This document shows, piece by piece, positions 8,176-17,507 of a DNA stretch of 26,373 nucleotides; position 1 is the stretch's first letter, and the number at the start of each line of letters is the position of its first letter. The notes under the pieces were generated by a model, which saw only the letters and a program-made list of their open reading frames with translations, did no database searches and was not told where the DNA came from. A program made the translations under genes and the position numbers. The DNA is from a virus. The stretch covers positions 1 through 26,373 of IMG/VR virus record IMGVR_UViG_3300048006_000014. One strand, written 5' to 3'.

Positions 8176-9023
8176 TGGCTAATCAAAGACTACCCGGTGG
8201 TCAGACTACCCCACCAAACATAAACAGCCTAGCGGCTCAAGGTATACAAGGTGCAGGATTAGGTTCTGCGGCAGGCATGGCTTACACACCTAGTCAAGTT
8301 AATGTTGCTGGAACTAGTGCAACAGTTACACCACAGACTCTTGCAGGTACAAACATGCAACCTTACATGAATCCATATGAAGATGCTGTAGTTAAGGCTA
8401 ACGAAGCTGACATACTACGTGGCGCACAAATGGGCATGAATAATTTACAAGGTCAAGCTCAAGCCGCAGGTGCATTTGGTGGTAGTAGACATGGTGTAGC
8501 TATGGGTGAGATAGGCAGAGATACTGTTAGTCAATTAGCTCAAGCTTCAGCAGGACTAAGACAAGCAGGATTTCAAAATGCTCAAAACATGGCATTACAA
8601 GATATTGGTAATAACTTTCAAGGACAATTGGCTAATCAGCAAGCTGGTATGGGTGATATATCAAATAGAATGCAAGCAGATTTAGCTAATCAACAAGCTG
8701 GTCTAGCAGGCGCACAACAAAGACTTGGAGCGGCAAACCAGTTAGGACAAGTTGCTAATCTTGGCTTTAACATGGGTCAAACTGTTAACAATAACTTGGC
8801 TATGCAAGGCGCACAACAACAAGCAATGCAACAAGCTTTGTTTGATGCGGCACAACGTCAATTTAGAGGCTACACAGGACAAGGCGCAAACACTCTTGGA
8901 TATGTAAATCAAGCACTTGGACAAACGCCTAATGTTGGTACTACAACTAAACAAGAAACTAAACAGAATGGAATATTTGATTACTTAACTGCAATGAGTA
9001 ATAGCTATACTGGAGGTAACTAA
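8175..9023 (+). CDS. Gln/Ala/Gly-rich internal virion (DNA transfer) protein candidate
   Basis: A 282-residue protein rich in Gln, Ala, Gly and Asn and very poor in charged residues. The segment MNPYEDAVVKANEADILRG, followed by QAQAAGAFGGSRHGV (about residues 65-110), is the family pattern of phage proteins annotated as internal virion or DNA-transfer proteins. The following region repeats QLANQQAGMGDI, DLANQQAGLAGA and QRLGAANQLG at intervals of roughly 20 residues, as in a long amphipathic helix able to enter membranes. The start overlaps the previous stop (TAATG). The C-terminal YTGGN carries the GGAGG site for the next gene. Ejection role inferred. Confidence 0.7.
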   Translation: MANQRLPGGQTTPPNINSLAAQGIQGAGLGSAAGMAYTPSQVNVAGTSATVTPQTLAGTNMQPYMNPYEDAVVKANEADILRGAQMGMNNLQGQAQAAGAFGGSRHGVAMGEIGRDTVSQLAQASAGLRQAGFQNAQNMALQDIGNNFQGQLANQQAGMGDISNRMQADLANQQAGLAGAQQRLGAANQLGQVANLGFNMGQTVNNNLAMQGAQQQAMQQALFDAAQRQFRGYTGQGANTLGYVNQALGQTPNVGTTTKQETKQNGIFDYLTAMSNSYTGGN

Positions 9024-10549
9024 TGTCACTTGGTAATAGAGCTTTAGGCATAATGGGCATGATTGGACTAAGCGGTCTTGCTGATAAAGACGAAGAGCAA
9101 ACTGCACCGCGAGAAGGCGGAAGTGGCATGGGCATGGGTCTTGGCAACGTTATGACTAGCATGAGTAATTCTTTATTTGAAGGAATGAGTCAAGAAGAAG
9201 TCTACAGAATGGGTCAAAGTTTTAACACTTTACGTTTTGAACCTGATGACAGAATGGCGGCTAATTTCGAGGCAAGACTTAACGCCATGGACAAAGAAAA
9301 AAGCGCTACAGCCGCTAGAACAAACGCTGTAAACGCTCTTTTAAACATGAAATCAGACGAATACCCTAATGGAAGAACAGATTTAGCCGCACTTGTTAAA
9401 CAAGGTGTTATGCCCGGTGCAGATGCAATAAAAGAAGCAATTAAAAAGACTAAACCAAGCGCATTACAAGAAAAATTGGCAATATTTAGTGACCCAGCTA
9501 ATCCATATGGCTTAACAGAGACGCAAAAAACACTTGGTATTAATAATGCGTTAGGCGTAGCTGTTACAAAAAGTGATTTACAAGATAAACTCGATATTTA
9601 CAAAAAAATGAGTGATGATGGCACGTTAACACCTGATATGAAAGAGTTATTGGGTATACCAAAACCAGTACAAACAAAGTTTGACCAAGATTGGGCAAAT
9701 TTAACTTTATTTGCTGAACAAAATGGTATGAAGCCGGCTGAATTAGCTGAAAAACAACTCGCTCTTATTACTGGTGTACAACCTAATGATGGCGTAACAG
9801 CCAAAATGCGTGAAATGGATTACAGAGCCGAGCGTGCTGGTTTAGTACCGGGTACAGATGAATATAAAAACTTTTTCAAAAACTTTGGAAGTGGTGAATC
9901 TAACATTGATATTGATATAGATAATTCTGACCCTACTGCGGATGTAAACGCAGATTATTTGAAAAAAATGCAACAATCTTATGCAGATAAAGATTTAGAA
10001 CAAATTGCGGCAGTTGAGTTAGCAGTAAAAAATATTCGTAAAGTTGACCAAGTTCTAAATATATTGAACGCTGAAGGCGCACAAGCAAACTTAGGCTATT
10101 TGTCTGATTTTCATAGTACCGTTGATAGAGTTATGGCTGACCTTGGTTTGTCCAAAGAAGCGGCAAAAAGCGCAACTTATGACCAACGTTTAGAAGCATT
10201 ACTAGGTAGTGATGTATTTGGAATGATTAACATTCTTGGTATTGGTGCTAGAGGATTAGATACACCAGCAGAAAGAGACTTTCTTATTGAAGTTATGACT
10301 GGTACAAGAAAACTAACGCCTGACGCTTTAAAACAAATGACACTTTACAGACGTAAATACTCACGTTTAGTTGTTGAAGAATATCATAAGCGTTTAGAAA
10401 ACGGTTATTATGCCGATGCAAATGCAGTAAGAGAATTACCAAGATATGATTGGGTAAAACCATTACCGGCATATGAGCCTATGAAGTTAGACGAAATAAT
10501 AACAGCGTCAGACAAAGATATTTTAGATATGTACATAACATTTGATTAA
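9023..10549 (+). CDS. Internal virion protein candidate with GIGARGLDTPAERDFL motif
   Basis: A 508-residue protein, mostly predicted helical and charged, with no recognised catalytic motif. Residues 1-45 are Gly/Met-rich (GIMGMIGLSGLADKDEE, GGSGMGMGLGNV), a possible membrane-active N-terminus. Residues about 70-300 are helical. Residues 405-421 read LGIGARGLDTPAERDFL, the same motif as in the 2428 gene, and are followed by a conserved-looking tail (EVMTGTRKLTPDALKQM, then YRRKYSRLVVEEYHKRL). The ejection-module position between two other internal virion candidates suggests co-packaging. The start has an ideal GGAGG and overlaps the previous stop as TAATG; the next gene starts only two bases after this stop. 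Function unknown. Confidence 0.75.
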   Translation: MSLGNRALGIMGMIGLSGLADKDEEQTAPREGGSGMGMGLGNVMTSMSNSLFEGMSQEEVYRMGQSFNTLRFEPDDRMAANFEARLNAMDKEKSATAARTNAVNALLNMKSDEYPNGRTDLAALVKQGVMPGADAIKEAIKKTKPSALQEKLAIFSDPANPYGLTETQKTLGINNALGVAVTKSDLQDKLDIYKKMSDDGTLTPDMKELLGIPKPVQTKFDQDWANLTLFAEQNGMKPAELAEKQLALITGVQPNDGVTAKMREMDYRAERAGLVPGTDEYKNFFKNFGSGESNIDIDIDNSDPTADVNADYLKKMQQSYADKDLEQIAAVELAVKNIRKVDQVLNILNAEGAQANLGYLSDFHSTVDRVMADLGLSKEAAKSATYDQRLEALLGSDVFGMINILGIGARGLDTPAERDFLIEVMTGTRKLTPDALKQMTLYRRKYSRLVVEEYHKRLENGYYADANAVRELPRYDWVKPLPAYEPMKLDEIITASDKDILDMYITFD

Positions 10550-10551
10550 TT

Positions 10552-13101
10552 ATGGCTACTGAAACTAGACAACCTACTTTTGAACAGTTACAACAAGGCA
10601 TAATTAAAGCGCATAATGCTGGAGATACCGCGTCGGCACAACGCATGGCAGAAATACTTAAAGAATTGTATCCGGAAGGTAAGGTTGAGGTTACACCACA
10701 AAATTTGGTTAATGAAGCACAATTTGCATCAGAAGAACTTGGCGATGTTGAAACAGCCGCAGAACAAATTACACAAACAACAAGACCAGCACAAATTGTT
10801 ATAGCTACAGGTGAACCCGGTGAAGTAGTAACCGAAAATCCAAATGGTATTAGAAGTTATGTAAACCAAGAACAAAGAATTGTTACAGATAATCCGGGAG
10901 TCATAGAAGCCGCACTTGCTTATTTTAGTGGTGCAAGTGATTTAAACCCTGTTGAATTACATAACCGTGAAAAAGCAAAATCTAGTTTAACAACAGCAGA
11001 AAAAATTCAAGGTCTAACTGGCAATATGTTACAAGGCGTTTTAGGTACAGGTAGTAGATTAGATGAAACACTTGGCGGTGTAACAGATGGAGTAAATTGG
11101 TTATATCAACAAGCTAACAGGTCTTTTCCATACACACAAGGTGTGTTTGAAAGTGGTGATACATCACCAAATAATAATTTATTACAAACTGGTGATGAAG
11201 CCAAAGCACGTTACAAAGACGTAGATGCGCGATTCGACACAGCTTATCCGGGCGTATCTATGGGCGCTAATTTAACTGGTGCAATTGGTAGTGGTGTAGC
11301 ACTTGGTACAACAAAACCAGCACAAAAATTGTATTCATGGATTAATGGATTACCGACTTGGCAAAAAATTGTTGGAACTATAGGCGCTGGAGGTACAGGA
11401 GGTTTGCTTGAAGGTATTCTATACGGTAGTGGTTTAGATGAGTCTGATAATAATAAATCAGCATATCAAAACGCTAAAGATATGGGTACGTTAGGAATAT
11501 TAACTGGAGCAGGAGGCGCTGTATTACCAATACCATTTATAGCTGGATGGATAAGAATTAGACATGGATTAAAAGATAAATCGGTTGAAGAAATTGGCGA
11601 AATAATGGATATAAGTCCGGAAGCTAGTAATGTAATGCGTACTGTTCTCGACGATACTGGCTCTACTCTAGAAGATATGACAGATAGAATAGCAAAAGCC
11701 GGTAAAGATGGAATGATAGCTGATGCAGATAAGGCTACAGAAGTTATTACAGATGCAGTAGCAACTGCTGGCGGCGGTTCAGCTTCTACTATTGCTAGAA
11801 ATGTTGAAGAAAGAACAACTAGCGCGTTTCAAGATTTAAACAAGTCTATGGATAAAAACATAGCAGAATTGCCGCCTATGAAAGACGCTCCTGAACTTAA
11901 ACAAGACGCTGTTGAATTAGCTAAAGCATCAGCAGAAAAATCTAGACCAAAAAGACAAGCCGCTTACGACAAATCATACAATTTTAATGTAGATTATTTA
12001 TCTGACGCTGGTACACAAATAACACAGTTGTTAGATGAAATAGACCCAGCAATGATGACACAAGTGTTAAAAAACATTAATGGCAGTATTAAAAAAGCTG
12101 GTGGTGACACTACACAACTTGCACTTAAAAAGAGTCTTAATATTGAAGGTAAAGAAGTCATTGAATTAGCTGAATTACCTACAATGAAACAACTTGATTT
12201 TATTAAAAGAGAATTAAGTAGTATTGCTTACGAATCACCGGGTGTTATGAAACCGGGTCAGATAATTCCAGTTAGAAGTAAATCTGCAAATGATGCTCTA
12301 GACCTACGTTACAGATTATCAGAATTGCTAAAAGGTATGAACCCAGCTTACCGTGAGGCAGTCAAATTAGGGCAAGATAAAATAACACGAGAAAATGCGC
12401 TCGATGTGGGTAGCCGCATGATGAGAACCGATGTAACGCCACAAGAAGTAACGCGTTTAATGAAAGAAGCTGGTGAAGCTGAAAAAGAGATGGCAAGGTA
12501 TGGTTTACGTTCTAATCTTGACCAAATGATTTCTAGGATTAAAGGTTCTCCAACAAGACAAATGGACTCTAAACAATTAGACGTTTTATTTAGAGAGTTG
12601 TCAAGTGATGACAATAGAACAATTCTTAAATCAGTATTAGGAACAAAAGAATACAAAAAATTAGTAAAAATGTTAGATAGAGCAGAGACAGCTATTCACT
12701 TTAAGGCAGTTGTAGCAGAAAACTCTAAAACTGGCATCAGATTGCAAACTAACCAAACTATTAATGAAGCCGCCGCACAACCTGTGCGTGACGCATTAGG
12801 AGAAATACAGCCATTTGTAGCTACTAGAGAAGCACTTAAAAGAATAAATCAAAGTAGGTTGTTTACATCAAAACGCAAAAATATGATTATGAAAGACTTA
12901 GCTAATGCTATGACAGGGCAAAAAGGCACAAAGGCTATTGCACAATTAAGAGAAGTTTATAACGCAGTCAGAGATGGAAACACAACGTTAGCACAGATTG
13001 AATATTTAAGTAATTTTCTTGCAACTAGTTTAAATGCAATTCCAATGGCTACTACAATAGGAACTGGTAGAGAAGTACAAGAATTTATATCAGAGGATTA
13101 A
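10552..13101 (+). CDS. Large internal virion / ejection protein candidate
   Basis: An 849-residue protein directly before the portal gene. The N-terminal 40 residues form a short helical repeat-like element (QLQQGIIKAHNAGDTASAQR, then AEILKELYP), common in large phage virion proteins. Residues about 232-335 hold Gly-rich hydrophobic stretches (GANLTGAIGSGVALG, KIVGTIGAGGTGGLLEGILY, GILTGAGGAVLPIPFIAGWI) that could insert in a membrane, as expected of a protein that forms the ejection channel. The remaining 500 residues are long, charged helices with no peptidoglycan-hydrolase motif that I can see. There is no clear ribosome site; it starts two bases after the previous stop and is probably coupled. 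Role inferred from size, position and composition. Confidence 0.7.
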   Translation: MATETRQPTFEQLQQGIIKAHNAGDTASAQRMAEILKELYPEGKVEVTPQNLVNEAQFASEELGDVETAAEQITQTTRPAQIVIATGEPGEVVTENPNGIRSYVNQEQRIVTDNPGVIEAALAYFSGASDLNPVELHNREKAKSSLTTAEKIQGLTGNMLQGVLGTGSRLDETLGGVTDGVNWLYQQANRSFPYTQGVFESGDTSPNNNLLQTGDEAKARYKDVDARFDTAYPGVSMGANLTGAIGSGVALGTTKPAQKLYSWINGLPTWQKIVGTIGAGGTGGLLEGILYGSGLDESDNNKSAYQNAKDMGTLGILTGAGGAVLPIPFIAGWIRIRHGLKDKSVEEIGEIMDISPEASNVMRTVLDDTGSTLEDMTDRIAKAGKDGMIADADKATEVITDAVATAGGGSASTIARNVEERTTSAFQDLNKSMDKNIAELPPMKDAPELKQDAVELAKASAEKSRPKRQAAYDKSYNFNVDYLSDAGTQITQLLDEIDPAMMTQVLKNINGSIKKAGGDTTQLALKKSLNIEGKEVIELAELPTMKQLDFIKRELSSIAYESPGVMKPGQIIPVRSKSANDALDLRYRLSELLKGMNPAYREAVKLGQDKITRENALDVGSRMMRTDVTPQEVTRLMKEAGEAEKEMARYGLRSNLDQMISRIKGSPTRQMDSKQLDVLFRELSSDDNRTILKSVLGTKEYKKLVKMLDRAETAIHFKAVVAENSKTGIRLQTNQTINEAAAQPVRDALGEIQPFVATREALKRINQSRLFTSKRKNMIMKDLANAMTGQKGTKAIAQLREVYNAVRDGNTTLAQIEYLSNFLATSLNAIPMATTIGTGREVQEFISED

Positions 13102-13103
13102 GA

Positions 13104-15191
13104 ATGAAACTGAAAAAGATGACAGATGATGAGGTTCAAGACATAGTTAAAGACGCTTTGAGTGAAGCAACATCTTTTATTGAAAGTGAAATATCTCAAG
13201 ACCGAATTAAATCACAACGTTATTTTGAAGGTGAAGTAGATATAGGACAAGAAGAAGGTCGTTCTAAAATTGTTGCTACTAAAGTACGTGATACTATCAG
13301 AGCAATTAAGCCAAGTTTAATGCGTGTGTTTTTATCCTCAGAAAACCCTGTAGAATTTGTTCCTACTAACCAAGAAGACGTAATAAATGCCGAACAAGCC
13401 ACTAAATACGCACATTGGAAGTTTCAGCAACTGAACGGTTACAATCTTTTAAATGATGCTATACATGATGCATTAGTCAAAAAAACAGGTGTTCTAAAAA
13501 TATGGTGGGAAGACACAACTGATGCAGAAATACGTTCTTACACTAATTTGACTGAAGAAGAACTATCAGCTATTGTTAATGAAGACAATGTAGAAGTTAT
13601 TGAACATACTGCCGAATTAGGCATGATGACTGATGAAACAGGAATACAAACTGAACAAGAAAAACACTCATTAAAAGTCAGTTATCAGAAAAAACAAGGT
13701 GAGCTAAAAATAGAAGGTGTACCACCGGAAGAATTTCTTGTTGACAGAAATGCTAAAAGTGTAAGTGATGCGTACATAGTTGCACACAAAACTGAAATGC
13801 GCGTTAGTGATTTAGTGTCAATGGGATACGATTTTGAAAGAATATCAGAATTATCCGGTTTAAGTTCAGATAGTACATACACAGACACCGAACAATTTGA
13901 ACGTAAAGGCTATGAGCAAGAAGATGAAGACATAACGGACTTGTCAATGAAACAAGTGCAAGTAACTGAAGCTTACATGAAAATTGATAAAGAAGGTACA
14001 GGTGTAGCGATAATGTACAGAGTTCTACTTGCAGGTGGTGAAAGTGAAGTTTTAGAATGTGAACCATATGGTGAAGTACCTTTTGCGGTATTTGAAATTG
14101 ACCCTGAGCCGCATACATTTTTTGGTAGAAGTGTTGCTGATTTAATTATGAATGACCAAGACTCCTCTACTGCTATGCTTAGAGGCATGATGGACAACGT
14201 AGCATTAACAAACTCACCAAGACAAGGTTATGTGCAAGGACAAGTAAATGTTGACGATTTAATGAACAATGAGATAGGTGGTCTAGTAAGAATGAAGTCA
14301 CCACAAGCGCTTGTAGATATTGCAACTCCTTTTGTCGCAGGTCAGGTATTAACTGCGATGCAATACATGGACGATGCGGTAGAAGCTAAATCCGGTGTAA
14401 GCCGAGCGTCTATGGGTCTTGACCCTGATGCCTTACAAAATACCTCAGCTACTGCGGCTCGCCTGCAAGCACAACAAGGTTCGGCGCAAATAGAAGTTAT
14501 GGCTCGAAATATTGCCGAGGGCGGCATGAAACGATTATTTAAGCTCATGCTAGAGCTATTAGTAGAAAATAGCTGTGAAGAGACTATGATGCGTTTACAT
14601 GGACAATTTCTACCTATTGACCCTAGAGTTTGGAATACTGGTATGGATATGACTGTAAATGTCGGTGTTGGCACAGGTCAAGAAGCAGAAAGACAAGCCG
14701 CGCTTAACCAAGCATTACAAATGCAAATGCAAATATGGACTCAATATGGCAATGGTAATGGTTTAGTTACAATGACAGGCATACGCAACACTCTTGGTGA
14801 TATGTTAGCTTTACAAGGTGTTAGAAACGTTGATAGGTATTTCCAGCCTATTAACCCTGAAATTGAACAGCAGTTAATACAAGAACAACAACAAATGGCT
14901 TCTGAAAATCCTGAGCTTACAGAAGCAGATGCATTAGTACAAGCAGAACAATACAAAGCTGATAAGAAAGCCGAAATGGATATGATGAAAATGCAAATAG
15001 AAGCGCAAAAAGCGCTTGCTGTAGATGACAGAGAACGCGATGAATTAGACCAAGAACTAATTATTAAAGCGGCTGAAATTTTAGGTAAATATGGCACATC
15101 AGTAGACACAGCAAAAATTAAAGATGCTCAACAAAAAGCTAGATACCCTGATGAATCACCAGCACAAGCTGTATCAGGAGGTAGATTCTAA
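13104..15191 (+). CDS. Portal protein (P22-like)
   Basis: A 695-residue protein, a normal length for P22-type portals, which form the dodecameric ring for DNA packaging and ejection. The N-terminal part carries the family signature: QRYFEGEVD, then GRSKIVATKVRDTIRAIKPS and LMRVFLSSENPVEFVP (about residues 42-90). A conserved GVLKIWWED strand follows near 150. The middle region with PPEEFLVDRNAKSVSDA and FGRSVADLIMNDQDSSTAML is typical of this clade, as is SGVSRASMGLDPDALQNTSA before the helical stem/wing region. Residues 610-690 form a Gln/Glu/Lys-rich helical barrel. AGAGG lies 7 bases before the ATG. The C-terminal SGGRF is set by the next gene's GGAGG site with TAATG overlap. Scaffold and capsid genes follow in the usual order. 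Confidence 0.9.
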   Translation: MKLKKMTDDEVQDIVKDALSEATSFIESEISQDRIKSQRYFEGEVDIGQEEGRSKIVATKVRDTIRAIKPSLMRVFLSSENPVEFVPTNQEDVINAEQATKYAHWKFQQLNGYNLLNDAIHDALVKKTGVLKIWWEDTTDAEIRSYTNLTEEELSAIVNEDNVEVIEHTAELGMMTDETGIQTEQEKHSLKVSYQKKQGELKIEGVPPEEFLVDRNAKSVSDAYIVAHKTEMRVSDLVSMGYDFERISELSGLSSDSTYTDTEQFERKGYEQEDEDITDLSMKQVQVTEAYMKIDKEGTGVAIMYRVLLAGGESEVLECEPYGEVPFAVFEIDPEPHTFFGRSVADLIMNDQDSSTAMLRGMMDNVALTNSPRQGYVQGQVNVDDLMNNEIGGLVRMKSPQALVDIATPFVAGQVLTAMQYMDDAVEAKSGVSRASMGLDPDALQNTSATAARLQAQQGSAQIEVMARNIAEGGMKRLFKLMLELLVENSCEETMMRLHGQFLPIDPRVWNTGMDMTVNVGVGTGQEAERQAALNQALQMQMQIWTQYGNGNGLVTMTGIRNTLGDMLALQGVRNVDRYFQPINPEIEQQLIQEQQQMASENPELTEADALVQAEQYKADKKAEMDMMKMQIEAQKALAVDDRERDELDQELIIKAAEILGKYGTSVDTAKIKDAQQKARYPDESPAQAVSGGRF

Positions 15192-15433
15192 TGTCTAGCA
15201 AACTTTCAATTGTTGAAAAATCTGCTAGAATGAAGACATTACAGGCTGACGATATGTTTCAGTTAGCCTTAAAAGAAATTACAGACCAGCAAATAGCTGT
15301 TTTTGTAAACGCTGATTCGACAACGGATGAGCGAGAGGAGGCACATAACATGATATGTGCAATTAGAAAGATTGATGATTATTTCGACTCCGTAAAAACG
15401 GATGAAGTAATGCACAATCGCAAACTTAAATAG
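15191..15433 (+). CDS. Small protein between portal and scaffold
   Basis: An 80-residue, charged and probably all-helical protein of unknown function. It begins at a TAATG overlap with the portal stop and has an ideal GGAGG site. A gene of this size between portal and scaffold is usual in podoviruses with this head type, suggesting a small assembly factor, but I recognise no motif. Its stop (TAG) precedes an AGGAG site for the next gene. Confidence 0.75.
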   Translation: MSSKLSIVEKSARMKTLQADDMFQLALKEITDQQIAVFVNADSTTDEREEAHNMICAIRKIDDYFDSVKTDEVMHNRKLK

Positions 15434-15444
15434 GAGACAGCACC

Positions 15445-16455
15445 TTGGCTAACGAGACTGAAACCCCAATAACAGACATAGATACTGCTATGACTAGCAT
15501 GCTTATGCCTGAAGAAACTACAGAAGAGACAATAGAAGAAACTGTAACAGATGAAACTCAGGTAACAGATGATATAGATGCGTCTGCTGATACTGATACA
15601 GATTTAGATATTGACTTGGAAGATAACGCAGAAGAAGAAGTTGAAGAAATTGAAGCTTCTGATACTGAGGATGACGATGACCTAATAGAGGACGCCAGTC
15701 CAAGTGAGCCTTCAATGTATACTGTCAAAGTAGATGGACAGGAACGTGAGGTAACTCTAGAGGACTTAAAGCAAGGCTATAGTGGACAAGAGTACGTCCA
15801 AAAAGGGATGCAAGAGGCATCAGCACAAAAGAAAGAAGCTGAACAAGTCTATGCCGCTCTAAACAATGAACGTGAGCAAATAGCTCAGTTATATAACCAA
15901 CTCCAACAAACTGGTATGCAAGCTCCACCTGTGAAACCATCAAAAGAAGAGTTCGAGTCAGACCCAATTGGGTACATGCAAAAGAACATTGAATTTGAGG
16001 AAGCAAGTGCGGCATATAATAAGCAAATGCAACAACTTCAACAAGTTGCACAACAAAGTAGTGCGGCTCAAGAAAATGCTCAAAAAGCTTATTTACATGA
16101 ACAAATGCAAATACTACAAAAGGAAGTTCCAGCATTTGCTGACCCTAAAAAGGCTGGTAGATTAAAAGAACGTTTGGTTACTACAGGAACAAATCATTAT
16201 GGTTACACTAATGCAGAAATTTCTAATATAACTGATGCAAGAGCTATTAAAGTCTTGCTAGATGCTCAAAGGTATCAAGACATTATTTCCGGTAAGTCAA
16301 AGGCTAAGGTAAAAACTAAGTCTGCGAACCCAGTAATAAAGCCGGGTGCTAAGAGAACTGCTACACCAACTGCAAAAATACGTTCACGCCAAAAGGCAAA
16401 ACTCAAGGATTCAGGCTCAATTGATGATGCTCTGAATTTAATTTTAAATAGTTAA
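15445..16455 (+). CDS. Capsid scaffolding protein
   Basis: A 336-residue protein directly before the major capsid gene, as expected for the scaffold that organises procapsid assembly and then leaves. The start is TTG, chosen because AGGAG lies 8 bases upstream and no ATG is available near the conserved N-terminus. Residues 1-90 are extremely acidic (runs such as EETTEETIEETVTDE and ASDTEDDDDLIEDASPSEP). Residues 92-125 hold a typical YTVKVDGQEREVTLEDLKQG element. Residues 125-215 are a Gln/Ala/Glu-rich coiled coil. The last 60 residues are strongly basic (KAKVKTK, KRTATPTAKIRSRQKAKLK), the end that normally binds the capsid protein. Composition and position agree; no protease domain is visible. 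Confidence 0.85.
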   Translation: MANETETPITDIDTAMTSMLMPEETTEETIEETVTDETQVTDDIDASADTDTDLDIDLEDNAEEEVEEIEASDTEDDDDLIEDASPSEPSMYTVKVDGQEREVTLEDLKQGYSGQEYVQKGMQEASAQKKEAEQVYAALNNEREQIAQLYNQLQQTGMQAPPVKPSKEEFESDPIGYMQKNIEFEEASAAYNKQMQQLQQVAQQSSAAQENAQKAYLHEQMQILQKEVPAFADPKKAGRLKERLVTTGTNHYGYTNAEISNITDARAIKVLLDAQRYQDIISGKSKAKVKTKSANPVIKPGAKRTATPTAKIRSRQKAKLKDSGSIDDALNLILNS

Positions 16456-16467
16456 TGGAGAAATATT

Positions 16468-17427
16468 ATGGCACAACCAGCCAATACATTTGATAGCTAT
16501 GACGTAAAAGGTATTCGTGAGGACTTAGAGAACGTTATTTATGACATCTCTCCTGAAGAAACTCCTTTCTACTCATCGCTAAAGAAGGTGAAAGCAAGTA
16601 ACACATACCACGAGTGGCAAACTGATTCATTACGTTCAAGTGCGGCTAACGCTCACATTGAAGGTGACGATACAGCAGGTGAAGCAAGAACTGCTACTAC
16701 TCGTTTAGGTAATTACACACAAATCTTTAAAAACGCAGTTATCATTCCTGATACTGATGAAGGTTTGGACAAAGCAGGTAGAGCGGCTGAAATGGCTTAC
16801 CAAGTGCTTAAAATTGCTAAAGAGCAAAAGCTAGATATTGAGAAGGCTTTGTTTGATAACAATAAGTACGAAGTAGGTTCAGCTTCTGCGGCTCGTGAAC
16901 TAGCAGGATGTGGTGCATACGTGAAGACTAATGTTGCTAACATTGGTGGTTCAGGTGGTGCAAACCCTACTGGCTCAGTACCGGGTAACACAGCTCGTAC
17001 AGATGGTACAGCTACTGTGTTTTCACAAGCAGACTTTGATACTGTTATGCAAGGTATTTGGGAAGCAGGTGGTAACCCTGATACGGTTTACCTAAGTGCG
17101 TTTCAAATGAACAAGGCACTAGACTTTACAGGTTATAACAACCAACGCTCTCACATTGAAGCGACTAGCAAGACTGTTGTTAAAGCTGTAGACATCTACG
17201 TGACTCCATGGGGAACAGTTGAATTCACACCAAGCAGAGAAAACAGAGGTAGAGATGTTTGGATTATGGATTCAGATATGTGGGCATGTGGTGTTCTTAG
17301 ACCTACTAAGAATACTGAGTTAGCTAAAACTGGTGACTCAACAAAACGTCAAGTGCTTACAGAGTTGACACTTATCTCTAAAAATGAAGCGGCATCAGGA
17401 CTAGTTGCTGATTGTACAACTTCATAA
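16468..17427 (+). CDS. Major capsid protein (SU10 major head protein family)
   Basis: A 319-residue HK97-fold capsid protein of the SU10 type. The N-terminal signature is FDSYDVKGIREDLENVIYDI then SPEETPFYSSL (about residues 9-39), followed by NTYHEWQTDSLRSSAANAHI and EGDDT, as is typical of this family. The DIYVTPWGTVEFTPSRENRG and LTELTLISKNEAASGLV segments near the end are also typical. Length is normal. GGAG is spaced 8 bases from the ATG. Codon use is richer in G+C than in neighbouring genes, as often seen for the most abundant virion protein (21 of 60 bases G+C at 16681-16740). Strong inverted repeats follow the stop and may limit read-through of this highly expressed gene. Confidence 0.92.
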   Translation: MAQPANTFDSYDVKGIREDLENVIYDISPEETPFYSSLKKVKASNTYHEWQTDSLRSSAANAHIEGDDTAGEARTATTRLGNYTQIFKNAVIIPDTDEGLDKAGRAAEMAYQVLKIAKEQKLDIEKALFDNNKYEVGSASAARELAGCGAYVKTNVANIGGSGGANPTGSVPGNTARTDGTATVFSQADFDTVMQGIWEAGGNPDTVYLSAFQMNKALDFTGYNNQRSHIEATSKTVVKAVDIYVTPWGTVEFTPSRENRGRDVWIMDSDMWACGVLRPTKNTELAKTGDSTKRQVLTELTLISKNEAASGLVADCTTS

Positions 17428-17444
17428 TCTGAGGTAAACTATAG

Positions 17445-17475
17445 GTGTGGGGAGTCCTCCTTAATCTCCCCACAC
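17445..17475 (+). terminator. Perfect 10-bp hairpin after the capsid gene
   Basis: GTGTGGGGAG (17445-17454) and CTCCCCACAC (17466-17475) are perfect reverse complements around an 11-base loop. It starts 18 bases after the capsid stop and is unusually GC-rich for this genome. The bases that follow (TTAACG) are not a U-run, so it is not a textbook intrinsic terminator; it may instead be a transcript-stabilising or processing hairpin that keeps capsid mRNA abundant. The position in the longest gap of the window supports a regulatory role; which one is inferred. Confidence 0.7.
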
Positions 17476-17480
17476 TTAAC

Positions 17481-17507
17481 GTGGGAGATTTGAGCTAAGT
17501 TTCCCAC
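17481..17507 (+). promoter_or_regulatory. Second hairpin, able to pair with the first
   Basis: GTGGGA (17481-17486) pairs with TCCCAC (17502-17507); two more pairs extend it inward (one a G-T). The right side continues to CCCACACC (17503-17510), a perfect match to GGTGTGGG (17444-17451), the left side of the first hairpin. The left side GTGGGAG can also pair with CTCCCCAC of the first hairpin. The two structures therefore exclude each other, as in attenuators. A 10-base palindrome, CCAAATTTGG (17509-17518), follows directly. The rest of the 97-base gap shows nothing else certain. Confidence 0.55.

Noticed and set aside
14342-15109. Open frames on the - strand inside the portal gene (110 and 122 codons)
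   Set aside because: Ser/Ile/Cys-rich shadows of the portal gene; no start signal and every confident gene is on the + strand.
15725-16135. A 136-codon open frame on the - strand inside the scaffold gene
   Set aside because: Its Leu/His-rich translation is the antisense of Gln/Glu-rich codons, and it has no ribosome site; a shadow of the scaffold gene.
17412-17440. Possible promoter TTGTAC-17-TAAACT at the end of the capsid gene
   Set aside because: Only 3 of 6 and 4 of 6 consensus positions match, common by chance in AT-rich DNA.
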